From NCBI GenBank assembly GCA_036265915.1, contig DATAOC010000029.1, positions 1 to 64,000 on the forward strand: 64,000 nucleotides of DNA, written 5' to 3'. The stretch is from AR12 sp036265915. Lineage in GTDB: Bacteria > Methylomirabilota > Methylomirabilia > Rokubacteriales > CSP1-6. This document shows, piece by piece, positions 26,280 to 34,514 of this stretch. The notes below the pieces were generated by a model that saw nothing but the letters and a program-made list of their open reading frames with translations, had not been told where the DNA came from and searched no databases. The first letter of the stretch is position 1; each line of letters begins with the position of its first letter. A program made the position numbers and the translations under genes.

Positions 26280-27179
26280 ATGACGTCGGCGGTTCGGGGC
26301 CTGGCGCTGGCAGTCTGCGCCGTCGTCGGGATGCTGGCCGTGGGCGTCGATCGCGCGGATGCGCAGGCCTCGCCGCAGGACATCGCGCGCGGCAAGTACG
26401 TGTTCGGAGCAACGGGCGGTTGCGGCTGTCACACCGTGAAGCGCCAGCCGCCGAACGCCGGCGGCCGGCGGTATGACGGCCCATACGGCACCGTGTACTC
26501 CAGCAACATCACGCCGGATCGGGAGACGGGCATCGGGACATGGACGGACGAGCAGATCATCACCGCCATCCGGCTCGGACGACGGCCGAACGGCGATCGC
26601 CTGCTCCCCGTTCATCCGTATCCCGTCTTCAACGGCATGACGGCCGATGATCTGAAGAGCCTGGTCGCCTTCCTCAGAACCGTGCCGCCGGTGAAGCGCG
26701 CGAAGGAACCCAAGCGGATCACGGTGCCGCTGTTCGAGTCGGTGTTCCTTCCCGCGTGGCTGGCCGCGTTCGCGCCCCGCGAGACGCCGCCGGCCACGGC
26801 GCCGACGGCGGGCGCGGCGCGCGGCGAGTACCTCGTGCGCGCGGTGGGGCACTGCGGCGAGTGCCACACGCCGCGAACGCTCACCATGGCCACGGACAAC
26901 AGCCGCTTCCTCGCGGGCAATCCCAAAGGGCCGGAAGACACCGCGATGCCGAACATCACGCCCGACCGCGACACCGGCATCGGCAAGTGGTCGGTGGATG
27001 AGATCGCCGAGTATCTCGGAACGGGGGCGAAGCCCGACGGCGACGTGGCGGGCGGCCTGATGGCCGAGGTCATCGACGGCACACTGGCGGGCTACAAGGA
27101 CCTGACCCGCTCCGATCGGCTCGCCATCGCGCAGTACCTGAAGTCCATTCCGCCGGTGAGCAACCGGATCAGCAAGTAA
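26280..27179 (+). CDS. Exported di-heme-type cytochrome c, first motif CGCH
   Basis: 299 residues from ATG 26280, with a signal peptide ending at ADAQA (about 30). Two cytochrome c modules: the first has C48-G-C50-H51, that is CxCH instead of the standard CxxCH; the second has the normal C192-G-E-C195-H196. Both are followed by NITPDRETGIG / NITPDRDTGIG repeats with a distal Met-containing segment, showing that the two modules are duplicates. This resembles cytochrome subunits of periplasmic dehydrogenases. Acts as electron carrier outside the membrane; the neighbouring genes encode a second cytochrome and YceI. Confidence 0.85.
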   Translation: MTSAVRGLALAVCAVVGMLAVGVDRADAQASPQDIARGKYVFGATGGCGCHTVKRQPPNAGGRRYDGPYGTVYSSNITPDRETGIGTWTDEQIITAIRLGRRPNGDRLLPVHPYPVFNGMTADDLKSLVAFLRTVPPVKRAKEPKRITVPLFESVFLPAWLAAFAPRETPPATAPTAGAARGEYLVRAVGHCGECHTPRTLTMATDNSRFLAGNPKGPEDTAMPNITPDRDTGIGKWSVDEIAEYLGTGAKPDGDVAGGLMAEVIDGTLAGYKDLTRSDRLAIAQYLKSIPPVSNRISK

Positions 27180-27233
27180 TGCCGTGAACCGTGGCCGGAC
27201 AGGTGTCCGGCCGCCACCACACCAGGAGAGCGC

Positions 27234-27701
27234 ATGAACGCTGTGTTCGTTCGAGCCGCGGTCGTCGTCGTCGGCATCACCTCGGTGGTCGGCTGCGCCA
27301 GCATGCGGCGGATGAATCCCGACGAGGCGATTGCCGCACGGCAGCAGCTGATGAAGGAGCAGGGCGCGGCGATGAAGTCCATCTCGGACAAGGTCAAGGC
27401 CGGACAGATCCAGGCCGTCGCCGTGGACGCACAGAAGCTCGAGGACACGGCCAAGCAGATTCCGAAGCTCTTCCCGGAGAACTCCGTGAACCCGAGCACC
27501 TCGCGGGCGAAGCCGGAGATCTGGCAGAAGTGGAGCGACTTCGAGGGCTACACCAAGTCGCTGGAGACGAAGGCGCGCCAGCTCGAAGCCTCGGCGAAGG
27601 CGGGCGACGGCGCCGCGACTCAGGCCCAGGCCACCGACCTCGGCAAGACGACGTGCGGCGCCTGCCACACCTCCTTCCGGGGTCCCGAGATCAAGAAGTG
27701 A
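27234..27701 (+). CDS. Cytochrome c-prime-like lipoprotein
   Basis: 155 residues, ATG behind AGGAGAG. Lipobox VVGC with C21 as lipidation site. The mature part is alpha-helical (SISDKVKAG, AVDAQKLEDTAKQIPKLFP), ending in CGACHTSF, a single heme site near the C-terminus, which is the cytochrome c-prime (four-helix bundle) arrangement. Such proteins bind NO or transfer electrons. Its stop overlaps the yceI-like start by four bases. Confidence 0.85.
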   Translation: MNAVFVRAAVVVVGITSVVGCASMRRMNPDEAIAARQQLMKEQGAAMKSISDKVKAGQIQAVAVDAQKLEDTAKQIPKLFPENSVNPSTSRAKPEIWQKWSDFEGYTKSLETKARQLEASAKAGDGAATQAQATDLGKTTCGACHTSFRGPEIKK

Positions 27702-28375
27702 CATCGCGGCGTCTCCGCGCGTCCGCACGCCGCGCGGGGCGGCTCGGCGCGCTGGTCGTGGTCGTCGTCATGCTGATCCCGGCGCCGGCGCGCGCGGAGA
27801 CGCTGCAGTTCAAGCTGCTCACCAATTACTCGCAGGCGAGCTTCCGCAGCGACGCGCCGCTGGAGACGTTCGTCGGGACGTCCGCGCTCGACGGCCTCCA
27901 GGGCACGCTGAGCCTCGACCCCGAGAAGCCGGCCGCGGCCGCGGGCGTCGTCAAGGTGGACATGAACCGCGTGAGCACCGGTCTCGAGAAGCGCGACGCG
28001 GACATGCGAGGCAAGAGCTATCTCGACACCGAGGTCGAGGCGAACCGCTGGGTGACGTTCGAGGTGACGCGCGCCGAGCTCGCCGAGCCGCTCCAGCCGG
28101 GGCGGGAGACTCCGAGCCGGATCTACGGCGTGCTGACCATCAAGAACCGGCCCGTCGACACCATCGCCGACGGCACCGTGACGTACATCAAGCTTTCGCC
28201 GGAGCAGGTCGAGCAGCAGAAGCGCTTCGGATTCACGTCCGACAACCTGAAGGTGAAGGCGAAGCTCCGCTCGACCTTCACCGACCACGGCATGAGCATC
28301 CCGCAGCTGCTGTTCCTCAAGGTCGCCAACGACATCCAGATGGCGGCCGACCTCGTGTTCGTCCGCCAGCCCTGA
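27698..28375 (+). CDS. YceI-family periplasmic protein
   Basis: 225 residues from GTG 27698 (GTGA overlap). Signal peptide with the hydrophobic core LGALVVVVVMLI and cleavage after ARA. The remainder is a YceI lipocalin-like barrel that binds isoprenoid-type lipids: VKVDMNRVSTGLEKRD, MRGKSYLDTE and YGVLTIKN blocks. Role in quinone or isoprenoid handling fits its coupling with cytochromes, but is inference. The frame continues upstream only inside the cytochrome gene. Confidence 0.85.
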   Translation: MTSRRLRASARRAGRLGALVVVVVMLIPAPARAETLQFKLLTNYSQASFRSDAPLETFVGTSALDGLQGTLSLDPEKPAAAAGVVKVDMNRVSTGLEKRDADMRGKSYLDTEVEANRWVTFEVTRAELAEPLQPGRETPSRIYGVLTIKNRPVDTIADGTVTYIKLSPEQVEQQKRFGFTSDNLKVKAKLRSTFTDHGMSIPQLLFLKVANDIQMAADLVFVRQP

Positions 28376-28407
28376 GCGGGCGGGGAGGCGGGGGCCCGTC
28401 CTCCCCG

Positions 28408-28416
28408 TGTTAGAAT
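28408..28416 (+). promoter_or_regulatory. Extended -10 TGT-TAGAAT before meaB
   Basis: TGT followed by TAGAAT, 17 bases before the ATG at 28434; predicted leader about 11 bases. No -35 box. Confidence 0.45.
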
Positions 28417-28433
28417 CCGGCCGCTCCACTTCG

Positions 28434-29435
28434 ATGGCCGGATCCGAGTCGACTCCCCGAAGGTCCGATCCCGCGGCGCTCGTCGAGCGCATGCTGAGCG
28501 GCGATCGCCTGGCGCTCGCCCGTCTCATCACCCACGTCGAAAATCGCACGGCCGCGGTGCCCGCCATCATGCAGGCCGTGCACGCGCGGGCGCGGCAGGC
28601 GTACGTGATCGGCGTGACCGGACCGCCGGGCGCGGGCAAGTCGACGGTGGTGGACCGCCTCACGGCGCTGCTGCGCGCGGAGGAGCAGACGGTCGGCATC
28701 ATCGCGGTCGATCCCTCCAGTCCGTTCACGGGCGGCGCCGTGCTCGGCGATCGCATCCGCATGCAGGCCCACGCGCTGGACGCGGGCGTCTTCATCCGGA
28801 GCATGGCCACGCGCGGCTCGCTCGGCGGCCTCGCGCGGGCGACGGGCGAGGTGGTGAAGCTCTTGTCGGCGTTCGGCCACGACTGGGTGCTGATCGAGAC
28901 CGTCGGCGTGGGCCAGACGGAGCTCGACATCATGAAGATCGCCGACACGACCGTGGTGGTCCTGGTTCCTGAGTCCGGCGACGCGATCCAGACGATGAAG
29001 GCGGGGCTGATGGAAGCGGCCGACATCTTCGCCGTGAACAAGGCCGACCGGGCGGGCGCCCCCGCGCTCATGGCCGAGCTGAAGTTCGCGGCGCATCTGC
29101 ACTACGCCAGCACCACGACCCGCAAGGACGTCGACTGGGAGATTCCCGTGCTGTCACTCGAGGCGCAGAACGGCGTCGGGATCGCCCCGCTGCTGGCCGA
29201 GATCAGGCGGCATCGCGCGGTGCTGACGGCGAGCGGCGCGTACGCGGCGCGCCGTCGTGAGCGCGCGCGACAGGAGCTGGAGGCGCTGCTCGTCGACGCG
29301 TTCAGGACGCGCGTCGAGGAAGGGCTGCGCGGCGGGAACGTTCGCGCGCTGTTCGACGAGGTCGTGGCCGGCACGCGCGACCCGTACTCCGCGGCCGCCG
29401 CCATCTTGCCCGTGTTATCGTTGGAGCGCCCATGA
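28434..29435 (+). CDS. meaB: MeaB/ArgK-family G-protein chaperone
   Basis: 333 residues from ATG 28434. GTPase that guards and reactivates adenosylcobalamin-dependent mutases such as methylmalonyl-CoA mutase. VIGVTGPPGAGKST is the P-loop, VDPSSPFTGGAVLGDRIRM is a switch region, ETVGVGQTELD holds the Walker B Asp region, and NKAD is the guanine-specificity motif. No mutase gene is in the window. The stop overlaps the downstream Fe-S membrane gene by four bases. A GTG start nine codons upstream is unlikely because it overlaps the -10. Confidence 0.93.
   Translation: MAGSESTPRRSDPAALVERMLSGDRLALARLITHVENRTAAVPAIMQAVHARARQAYVIGVTGPPGAGKSTVVDRLTALLRAEEQTVGIIAVDPSSPFTGGAVLGDRIRMQAHALDAGVFIRSMATRGSLGGLARATGEVVKLLSAFGHDWVLIETVGVGQTELDIMKIADTTVVVLVPESGDAIQTMKAGLMEAADIFAVNKADRAGAPALMAELKFAAHLHYASTTTRKDVDWEIPVLSLEAQNGVGIAPLLAEIRRHRAVLTASGAYAARRRERARQELEALLVDAFRTRVEEGLRGGNVRALFDEVVAGTRDPYSAAAAILPVLSLERP
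29413..29421 (+). promoter_or_regulatory. Extended -10 TGT-TATCGT inside meaB end
   Basis: TGT plus TATCGT, ten bases before the ATG at 29432. Could give separate transcription of the Fe-S protein; GGAG also lies between them. Confidence 0.3.
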
Positions 29436-31423
29436 CGTCCTCCGGCACCATCCCGTTTCGCGACACGTTCTGGAACGTGCCCGCGTGGGCGCAGATCGCT
29501 CTGTACGTCGCGGCCATGGTGGCCATCGCCATCTTCGTCTACGGATTCTGGCAACGCATCGCCGTCTGGCGCGCCGGCCTGCCCGAAAACCGATTCGATC
29601 GCATCCCGATGCGCGTGAAGCTGGTGGCCGTGCACGCGCTGGGGCAGGTGCGCACGCTGTCGCAGGCCTACCCGGGCGTGATGCACGCGATCATGTTCTG
29701 GGGCTTCCTCGCGCTGTTCATGGGCACCGTGCTGGCCACGCTCGACTGGGACATCACGCTGCCGCTCTTCGGCTACAAGCTCCTGAAGGGGCCGTTCTAC
29801 CTCTTCTACGAGACGACGCTCGATTGCTTCGGCGCCTTCTTCGTCATCGGGCTCGGCATGGCGGTGTACCGGCGCTTCGTGCTCCGCCCGCATCGCGTCG
29901 ATCCGACCGCACGCTTTGCGAAGGTCCTGGCGCTGCTGTTCGTGATCAACCTGAGCGGCTTCGTCATGGAGGCCTGCCGGCTCGCAGTCGCGCAGCCCAC
30001 GTGGGCTCCGTGGTCGCCGGTCGGCTACGCGCTCGGCCGGACGCTGCTGGCGGCCGGCATGACGGAGGGCGCGCTGCGCGCAACGCACCTGTCGGTGTGG
30101 CTGTTCCACGCCGCGCTGTCGCTGTTCTTCGTGGCCGTGGTGCCGTACTCGTACTTCATGCACCTCATCACAACGCCGCTCAACATCTTCTTCTCCAAGC
30201 TGACGCCGCGTGGCGAGCTGCGGAAGATCGAGAACATCGAGGAGTCGGAGTCGCTCGGCGTCTCCAAGCTGGAGGAGTTCTCGTGGAAGCGGCGGCTCGA
30301 CTTCGACGCGTGCGTGGAGTGCGGGCGCTGCCAGGCGGCCTGCCCCGCGTACATGGCCGGAACCGCGCTGTCGCCCAAGCAGATCATCGTGAAGCTCAAG
30401 CATCACATGCACGGCGAGCTGCCCGGACCGATCCACGGCGAGCTGATCAAGGCCGACGAGCTGTGGGCGTGCACCACCTGCATGGCGTGTGTGCAGGAGT
30501 GCCCGGCCTTCATCGACATCGTGGACACCATCGTCGACCTGCGCCGGTATCTGACGCTGTCCGAGGGCGCGCTGCCCTCCACGGCGCCGCAGTCGCTGCA
30601 GAACATCCAGCGCGCCGGCAATCCGTGGGGACTGCCCGCCGCCGAGCGCCTGGCGTGGGCAGAAGGCCTCGACGTCCCACTGATGGAGCCCGGCAAGGAG
30701 GTCGAGTACCTCTACTGGGTCGGCTGCTCGGCGTCCTACGACAAGCGCAACCAGGCCATCGCCCGGTCGGTGGTCGCGATTCTCAAGAAGGCGGGCGTCT
30801 CCTTCGGCGTCATGCAGGAGGAGCGCTGCCACGGCGAGGTCGCACGCCGCCTCGGCGAGGAGTACTTGTATCAGACGCTGCAGGCCGAGAACGTCGAGGC
30901 GATCAACCAGTACCGGTTCCGCAAGGTGATCACGCACTGCCCGCACTGCTTCAACACCATCAAGAACGAGTTTCCGCAGTTCGGCGGTACCTACGAGGTG
31001 CTGCACCACTCGCAGGTCATCGCCGCCCTCATCGCCGACGGACGGGTCAAGCCGATCAAGGCCATCGACGGCGTGGTCGCGTTCCACGACTCCTGCTATC
31101 TCGGGCGCTACAACGGCATCATGGAGGCGCCGCGGGACATCGCGCGCGCGCTGCCGGGCCTGCGGCTCGTGGAGCCGCCGCGCAACCGCGAGCGCGGCCT
31201 CTGCTGCGGCGGCGGCGGCGGTCACATGTGGATGGAGATACCGTCCAAGAAGCGCGTGAACGTGATTCGCACCGAGGAGTTGCTCGAGACGCCGGCCACC
31301 GTCGCTGCCACCGCGTGCCCGTTCTGTCTCGCCATGCTCGACCTCGGCCGCAAGGTGAAGGAGGCGGAGGAGCGGCTGGCCGTCAAGGACGTGAGCGAGC
31401 TCGTGGCGGAACGCCTCGAGTGA
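29432..31423 (+). CDS. EtfD-like membrane Fe-S oxidoreductase (HdrD/NarI fusion)
   Basis: 663 residues. N-terminal 260 residues hold five to six membrane helices with His residues (NarI-like cytochrome b part). Then come two [4Fe-4S] ferredoxin motifs, C294/C297/C300/C304 and C347/C350/C353/C357, and a C-terminal HdrD-like part with two CCG-type domains (HCPHCFNTIKNEFP; DSCYLGRYNG with GLCCGGGGGHMW). This architecture belongs to proteins proposed to pass electrons from electron-transfer flavoprotein to menaquinone during fatty-acid oxidation. etfA and etfB are not in the window, but acyl-CoA genes are. Confidence 0.85.
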   Translation: MTSSGTIPFRDTFWNVPAWAQIALYVAAMVAIAIFVYGFWQRIAVWRAGLPENRFDRIPMRVKLVAVHALGQVRTLSQAYPGVMHAIMFWGFLALFMGTVLATLDWDITLPLFGYKLLKGPFYLFYETTLDCFGAFFVIGLGMAVYRRFVLRPHRVDPTARFAKVLALLFVINLSGFVMEACRLAVAQPTWAPWSPVGYALGRTLLAAGMTEGALRATHLSVWLFHAALSLFFVAVVPYSYFMHLITTPLNIFFSKLTPRGELRKIENIEESESLGVSKLEEFSWKRRLDFDACVECGRCQAACPAYMAGTALSPKQIIVKLKHHMHGELPGPIHGELIKADELWACTTCMACVQECPAFIDIVDTIVDLRRYLTLSEGALPSTAPQSLQNIQRAGNPWGLPAAERLAWAEGLDVPLMEPGKEVEYLYWVGCSASYDKRNQAIARSVVAILKKAGVSFGVMQEERCHGEVARRLGEEYLYQTLQAENVEAINQYRFRKVITHCPHCFNTIKNEFPQFGGTYEVLHHSQVIAALIADGRVKPIKAIDGVVAFHDSCYLGRYNGIMEAPRDIARALPGLRLVEPPRNRERGLCCGGGGGHMWMEIPSKKRVNVIRTEELLETPATVAATACPFCLAMLDLGRKVKEAEERLAVKDVSELVAERLE

Positions 31424-31767
31424 GGGCGCTCCTCCGCGCGCTGCCCGACCTGGCGCGGCTCCTCACGCGCCTGGTGGCGGATCCGATCCTGCCGCGCGCC
31501 GCCAAGATCGCGCTCGGCGCCGCGGCCGTGTACCTGCTGTCGCCGATCGATCTGATCCCGGATTTCATTCCGATCGTCGGCTACGTGGATGACGTGCTCC
31601 TGGCGGCTGTCGTGCTGGACGGCATCCTGAACTGGGTCGATCGCGGCCTCGTGCTGAAGTACTGGCCGGGCACGCCCGGCTCGCTCGACACGCTGGCGCG
31701 AACCGCACGCGTGCTGTCGATCTGGGTGCCGCGCCGCCTCAAGGCGCGCGTGTTCGCCGCCTCCTAG
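31420..31767 (+). CDS. YkvA-family (DUF1232) small membrane protein
   Basis: 115 residues from GTG 31420, overlapping the previous stop by four bases. The central YLLSPIDLIPDFIPIVGYVDD is the DUF1232 signature, with one or two membrane helices. Function unknown in the family. An ORF running in from far upstream is only the shadow frame of the Fe-S protein gene. Confidence 0.85.
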   Translation: MRALLRALPDLARLLTRLVADPILPRAAKIALGAAAVYLLSPIDLIPDFIPIVGYVDDVLLAAVVLDGILNWVDRGLVLKYWPGTPGSLDTLARTARVLSIWVPRRLKARVFAAS

Positions 31768-31785
31768 CGTGCGCCGGACGCGGTG

Positions 31786-33567
31786 ATGGATCCCGGGTAC
31801 GCTGACGTCATCGCGCGGCGGCTCGACGTGCCGGTGGTGGAGGGGCCCGACAAGGTCGTGCCGCTCGCCGAGGCCATCCGTCGTCTCATTGCGCCGGGCC
31901 AGACCATCTACATCGGGGCCGCGCACGGCCGTCCCAATGCGCTCGTTCGCGAGCTCGTCCGGCAGTGGTGGGGCCGGCGGCCGGAGTGGACGCTGGCGCT
32001 CACCGGATTCGGCTCGCCGTGGACCGCGCTCGTCGTCGGCGGCCTGGTGCGGCGGCTGGTCACCACGTTCGTGGGCGAGGGCTATCCATTTCCGGTCCCG
32101 CAGTCGCTCGTGGGACCCGAGATCCTCGCCGGCCGCCTCGACGTTCAGAACTGGTCGATGCTGACGCTGCCCCTGCGCGTGCTCGCGGGCGCGCTCGGCG
32201 TGCCGTTCCTGCCGACCCGCTCGCTGCTCGGCTCCTCGATGGAGGAGGACAACGCGCGCGACGGCGATTTCCTCGCGATCGACGATCCGTTCGGCGCGGG
32301 CGGGCGCACCGGCCTCGTGCGCGCGCTCGCGCCGGACGTCGCCCTCTTCCACGCGTGGGCGGCGGATCGCGCCGGCAACGTGCTGGCGGGCGTGCCGCTC
32401 AACGACAACTTCTACGGCGCCATGGCTGCCCGCCGCGGCGCCATCGTGTCCGTGGAGCGCGTGGTCTCCACCGAGTTCATTCGCCGCCACGCCCCGCTCG
32501 TCAGGCTGCCCGCGCAGTACGTCGCCGCCGTGGTGGAGGCGCCCTATGGGTCGCATCCGGGCGGCATGTACGGCATGGGGATCCCCGAGCTGGACTCGTA
32601 TGCCGAGGACCCCGAGTTCATCCTCGATCTGCGACGCGCGTTCCGGCAGCCGGATACCGCGGGTGCCTGGATCCGTGAATGGATGCTCGACGTTCCCGAT
32701 CAGGACGCCTATGTCGCCAGGCTCGGATACCGGCGACTCATGGAAATCAAGGGCCGCGCGGACGGCGACGTCTGGCGCGCCGAGGTCGAGATGCTGCGCG
32801 ACAACCTCGGGCCCGACGACCGCACGACGCCGTCGGAGCGCATGGTCGTCGTCGCCGCGCGGCTGCTGAGCGAGAAGGTCCGGGCGCAGGGCTATCGCAC
32901 GTACCTGGCCGGCGTCGGCAACTCGAACCTCGCCGCCTGGCTCTCCGGCTACGAGATGAAGTCGGCCGGCGTCGACGTGGAGATCATGGCGGAGACGGGG
33001 ATGGTGGGCTATCTGCCACGGCCGGCGGAGCCATTCGTGTTTTCGTTCCGGAATTTCCCGTCGTGCAAGATGCTCACCGACATCGTGCACACCATGGGCA
33101 TCTTCATGGGCGGTGGGCAGAACCGGTGTCTCGGTTCCCTGGCCGCCGGGCAGATCGACAAGCACGGCAACATCAACTCGACCGTGATTCCCGCGACGCA
33201 GTACATCACCGGCAGCGGCGGCGCCAACGACATCACGTCGGCCGCGCAGGAGGTCGTGGTGACGCTCGCGCAGTCGGCGTCACGCTTCGTCGACAAGGTG
33301 GCCTACGTCACCGCGCCCGGCACGCGGGTCTCGACGGTTGTCTCCGACCTCGGCGTCTTCACCAAGCTGCGTGCGGACGGCGAGCTCGTGCTCAGCGGCG
33401 TGGTGGGCGACGGACCGGAGGCGCCGCTGGTGGCGCGTGCGCGCGAGCGATGCGGCTGGGAGCTCGCGGTGGCGCCGTCGTTGCGCCGGTTCGCGCCGCC
33501 GGCCGCCGACGAGCTCCGGCTGATCCGCTTGTTCGATCCCCGCCGATACTTTCTCGGCGCGCTGTAG
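31786..33567 (+). CDS. Fused A/B family I CoA-transferase
   Basis: 593 residues from ATG 31786 (a GTG lies one codon upstream). The first half (LAEAIRRLIAPGQTIYIGAAHGRP) resembles glutaconate CoA-transferase subunit A and the second (ERMVVVAARLLSEKVRAQG to the end) subunit B, joined in one chain. EIMAETGMVGY carries the Glu expected to form the glutamyl-CoA intermediate; GSGGANDITSAAQEVVV is a CoA-contact glycine loop. Moves CoA between carboxylates; substrate unknown. Fits the acyl-CoA setting of the neighbours. Confidence 0.82.
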   Translation: MDPGYADVIARRLDVPVVEGPDKVVPLAEAIRRLIAPGQTIYIGAAHGRPNALVRELVRQWWGRRPEWTLALTGFGSPWTALVVGGLVRRLVTTFVGEGYPFPVPQSLVGPEILAGRLDVQNWSMLTLPLRVLAGALGVPFLPTRSLLGSSMEEDNARDGDFLAIDDPFGAGGRTGLVRALAPDVALFHAWAADRAGNVLAGVPLNDNFYGAMAARRGAIVSVERVVSTEFIRRHAPLVRLPAQYVAAVVEAPYGSHPGGMYGMGIPELDSYAEDPEFILDLRRAFRQPDTAGAWIREWMLDVPDQDAYVARLGYRRLMEIKGRADGDVWRAEVEMLRDNLGPDDRTTPSERMVVVAARLLSEKVRAQGYRTYLAGVGNSNLAAWLSGYEMKSAGVDVEIMAETGMVGYLPRPAEPFVFSFRNFPSCKMLTDIVHTMGIFMGGGQNRCLGSLAAGQIDKHGNINSTVIPATQYITGSGGANDITSAAQEVVVTLAQSASRFVDKVAYVTAPGTRVSTVVSDLGVFTKLRADGELVLSGVVGDGPEAPLVARARERCGWELAVAPSLRRFAPPAADELRLIRLFDPRRYFLGAL

Positions 33568-33613
33568 CGCCGACGTACGCGCGCGCCGGCTGGATGGCCG
33601 CACTCTGATCTGA

Positions 33614-33647
33614 CTGGTCAGAAACGGGCCGCGCCGGATCTGACCAG
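33614..33647. promoter_or_regulatory. 9-bp inverted repeat with operator-like palindrome
   Basis: CTGGTCAGA (33614-33622) pairs perfectly with TCTGACCAG (33639-33647) across a 16-base GC-rich loop. In addition TCTGAC-TG-GTCAGA (33609-33622) is itself a perfect palindrome. The element lies between the CoA-transferase stop and the promoter of the next gene. It has no T-tract, so it is either an intrinsic hairpin of weak terminator type or a GntR/FadR-like operator. Confidence 0.45.
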
Positions 33648-33667
33648 CGCGCGCGGAAGCCGGTGAT

Positions 33668-33695
33668 TTGAGAAGCGTTTCGCGTCCGGTATCGC
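33668..33695 (+). promoter_or_regulatory. Candidate promoter of lytic transglycosylase gene
   Basis: TTGAGA (33668-33673), 16 bases, TATCGC (33690-33695), 20 bases before the ATG. Confidence 0.35.
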
Positions 33696-33715
33696 TTTTG
33701 CCCTGAAGCAGGGGC

Positions 33716-34342
33716 ATGACGAACCGAGCGAACCTCATCCCGAGCGCAGCGGCGCGCTACCTGGCTCATGTCCGTCGCACGTCAACGTGGCGTCGTTCAC
33801 GCCGGTCGTGGCCCTCGGCCTTGGCGAGGTTGTTCATCCCGCGGCACCGGGCGCTGGGATGCGGCGTGCTGCTGCTCACGATCGTGGCCGGGTACGTCGT
33901 CTCGCGCCCGTCGACCGCGCACGAAGAGCCGCGCGCGATCATCAAGGAGGCGGCGACGCGCTATGGCGTGCCCGAGGAGCTCATCGCGGCCGTGATCGAA
34001 GCCGAGTCGCAATTCAATCCCCGCGCCGTGTCGCGACGAGGCGCGCAGGGGCTGATGCAGCTCATGCCCGCGACCGCGGCCACGCTCGGGGTGGAGGATC
34101 CGTTCTCGCCGCGCGACAACATCGACGGTGGCGTGCGGCACCTCCGCGCGCTCATCGATCGCTTCGACAACAACCTGCCGCTCGCGCTCGCCGCCTACAA
34201 CGCCGGCGAAGTGGCCGTGCGGACCCACAAGGGCATTCCGCCGTATCCCCAGACGCGCGCGTATGTGCGCAAGATCATGACACAGCTCGAGCGGAGCGGC
34301 GCCGGCCAGCGGCCGCGGGTCGTCGGCACACCGGTGCGATAG
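33716..34342 (+). CDS. Membrane-anchored lytic transglycosylase (SLT domain)
   Basis: 208 residues. A basic N-terminus precedes one membrane helix (about 47-63). The SLT domain follows: E97 in AVIEAESQFNPRAVS is the catalytic Glu, RRGAQGLMQLMPATA and LALAAYNAGE are the standard goose-lysozyme-like blocks. Cleaves peptidoglycan between MurNAc and GlcNAc with 1,6-anhydro formation, on the outer face of the membrane. It is monocistronic; a candidate RNA follows. Confidence 0.92.
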   Translation: MTNRANLIPSAAARYLAHVRRTSTWRRSRRSWPSALARLFIPRHRALGCGVLLLTIVAGYVVSRPSTAHEEPRAIIKEAATRYGVPEELIAAVIEAESQFNPRAVSRRGAQGLMQLMPATAATLGVEDPFSPRDNIDGGVRHLRALIDRFDNNLPLALAAYNAGEVAVRTHKGIPPYPQTRAYVRKIMTQLERSGAGQRPRVVGTPVR

Positions 34343-34361
34343 ACGGGATCATCGACGGCGG

Positions 34362-34370
34362 TGCTACGAT
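34362..34370 (+). promoter_or_regulatory. Extended -10 TGC-TACGAT before candidate RNA
   Basis: TGC plus TACGAT, placing the start of transcription at about 34377-34378, exactly where the closing stem of the downstream structured element begins. Confidence 0.45.
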
Positions 34371-34376
34371 GTTTAC

Positions 34377-34500
34377 GGGGCGGATGGACGCCCACGTTGG
34401 GTTGGCCCGGTCGCCAAGCGGCGCGGACGGCGTCCTGCAGGAGCGCAAATCAGGACGTCGTGGGGGTCTCGAGCGTGGACTCCGTCCATCCGCCTCCTGA
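34377..34500 (+). ncRNA. Candidate structured small RNA, unknown family
   Basis: The segment has nested complementary parts: a 12-bp closing stem (34379-34390 with 34483-34494, GGCGGATGGACG / CGTCCATCCGCC), directly stacked by a 6-bp stem (CCCACG 34391-34396 with CGTGGG 34459-34464), and inside it two hairpins, CGCC-AAGC-GGCG (34412-34423) and CGTCCTG/CAGGACG (34431-34437 with 34451-34457, 13-base loop). An 18-base one-sided loop follows on the 3' side. No tRNA, SRP RNA, tmRNA or RNase P signature is visible and it is shorter than usual 6S RNA. A 43-codon ORF (34369-34500) also fits the same interval, so a small protein is an alternative. Confidence 0.45.
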
Positions 34501-34514
34501 TCCGCGCGCGCGAG

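Noticed and set aside
29102..33165. Long minus-strand open frames opposite the EtfD-like and CoA-transferase genes
   Set aside because: Low-complexity Arg/His/Asp-rich translations with no motif; typical antisense shadow of GC-rich genes.
34378..34500. tRNA or selenocysteine tRNA
   Set aside because: The closing stem looks acceptor-like but no T-arm with TTCRA or anticodon arm fits at the required distances.
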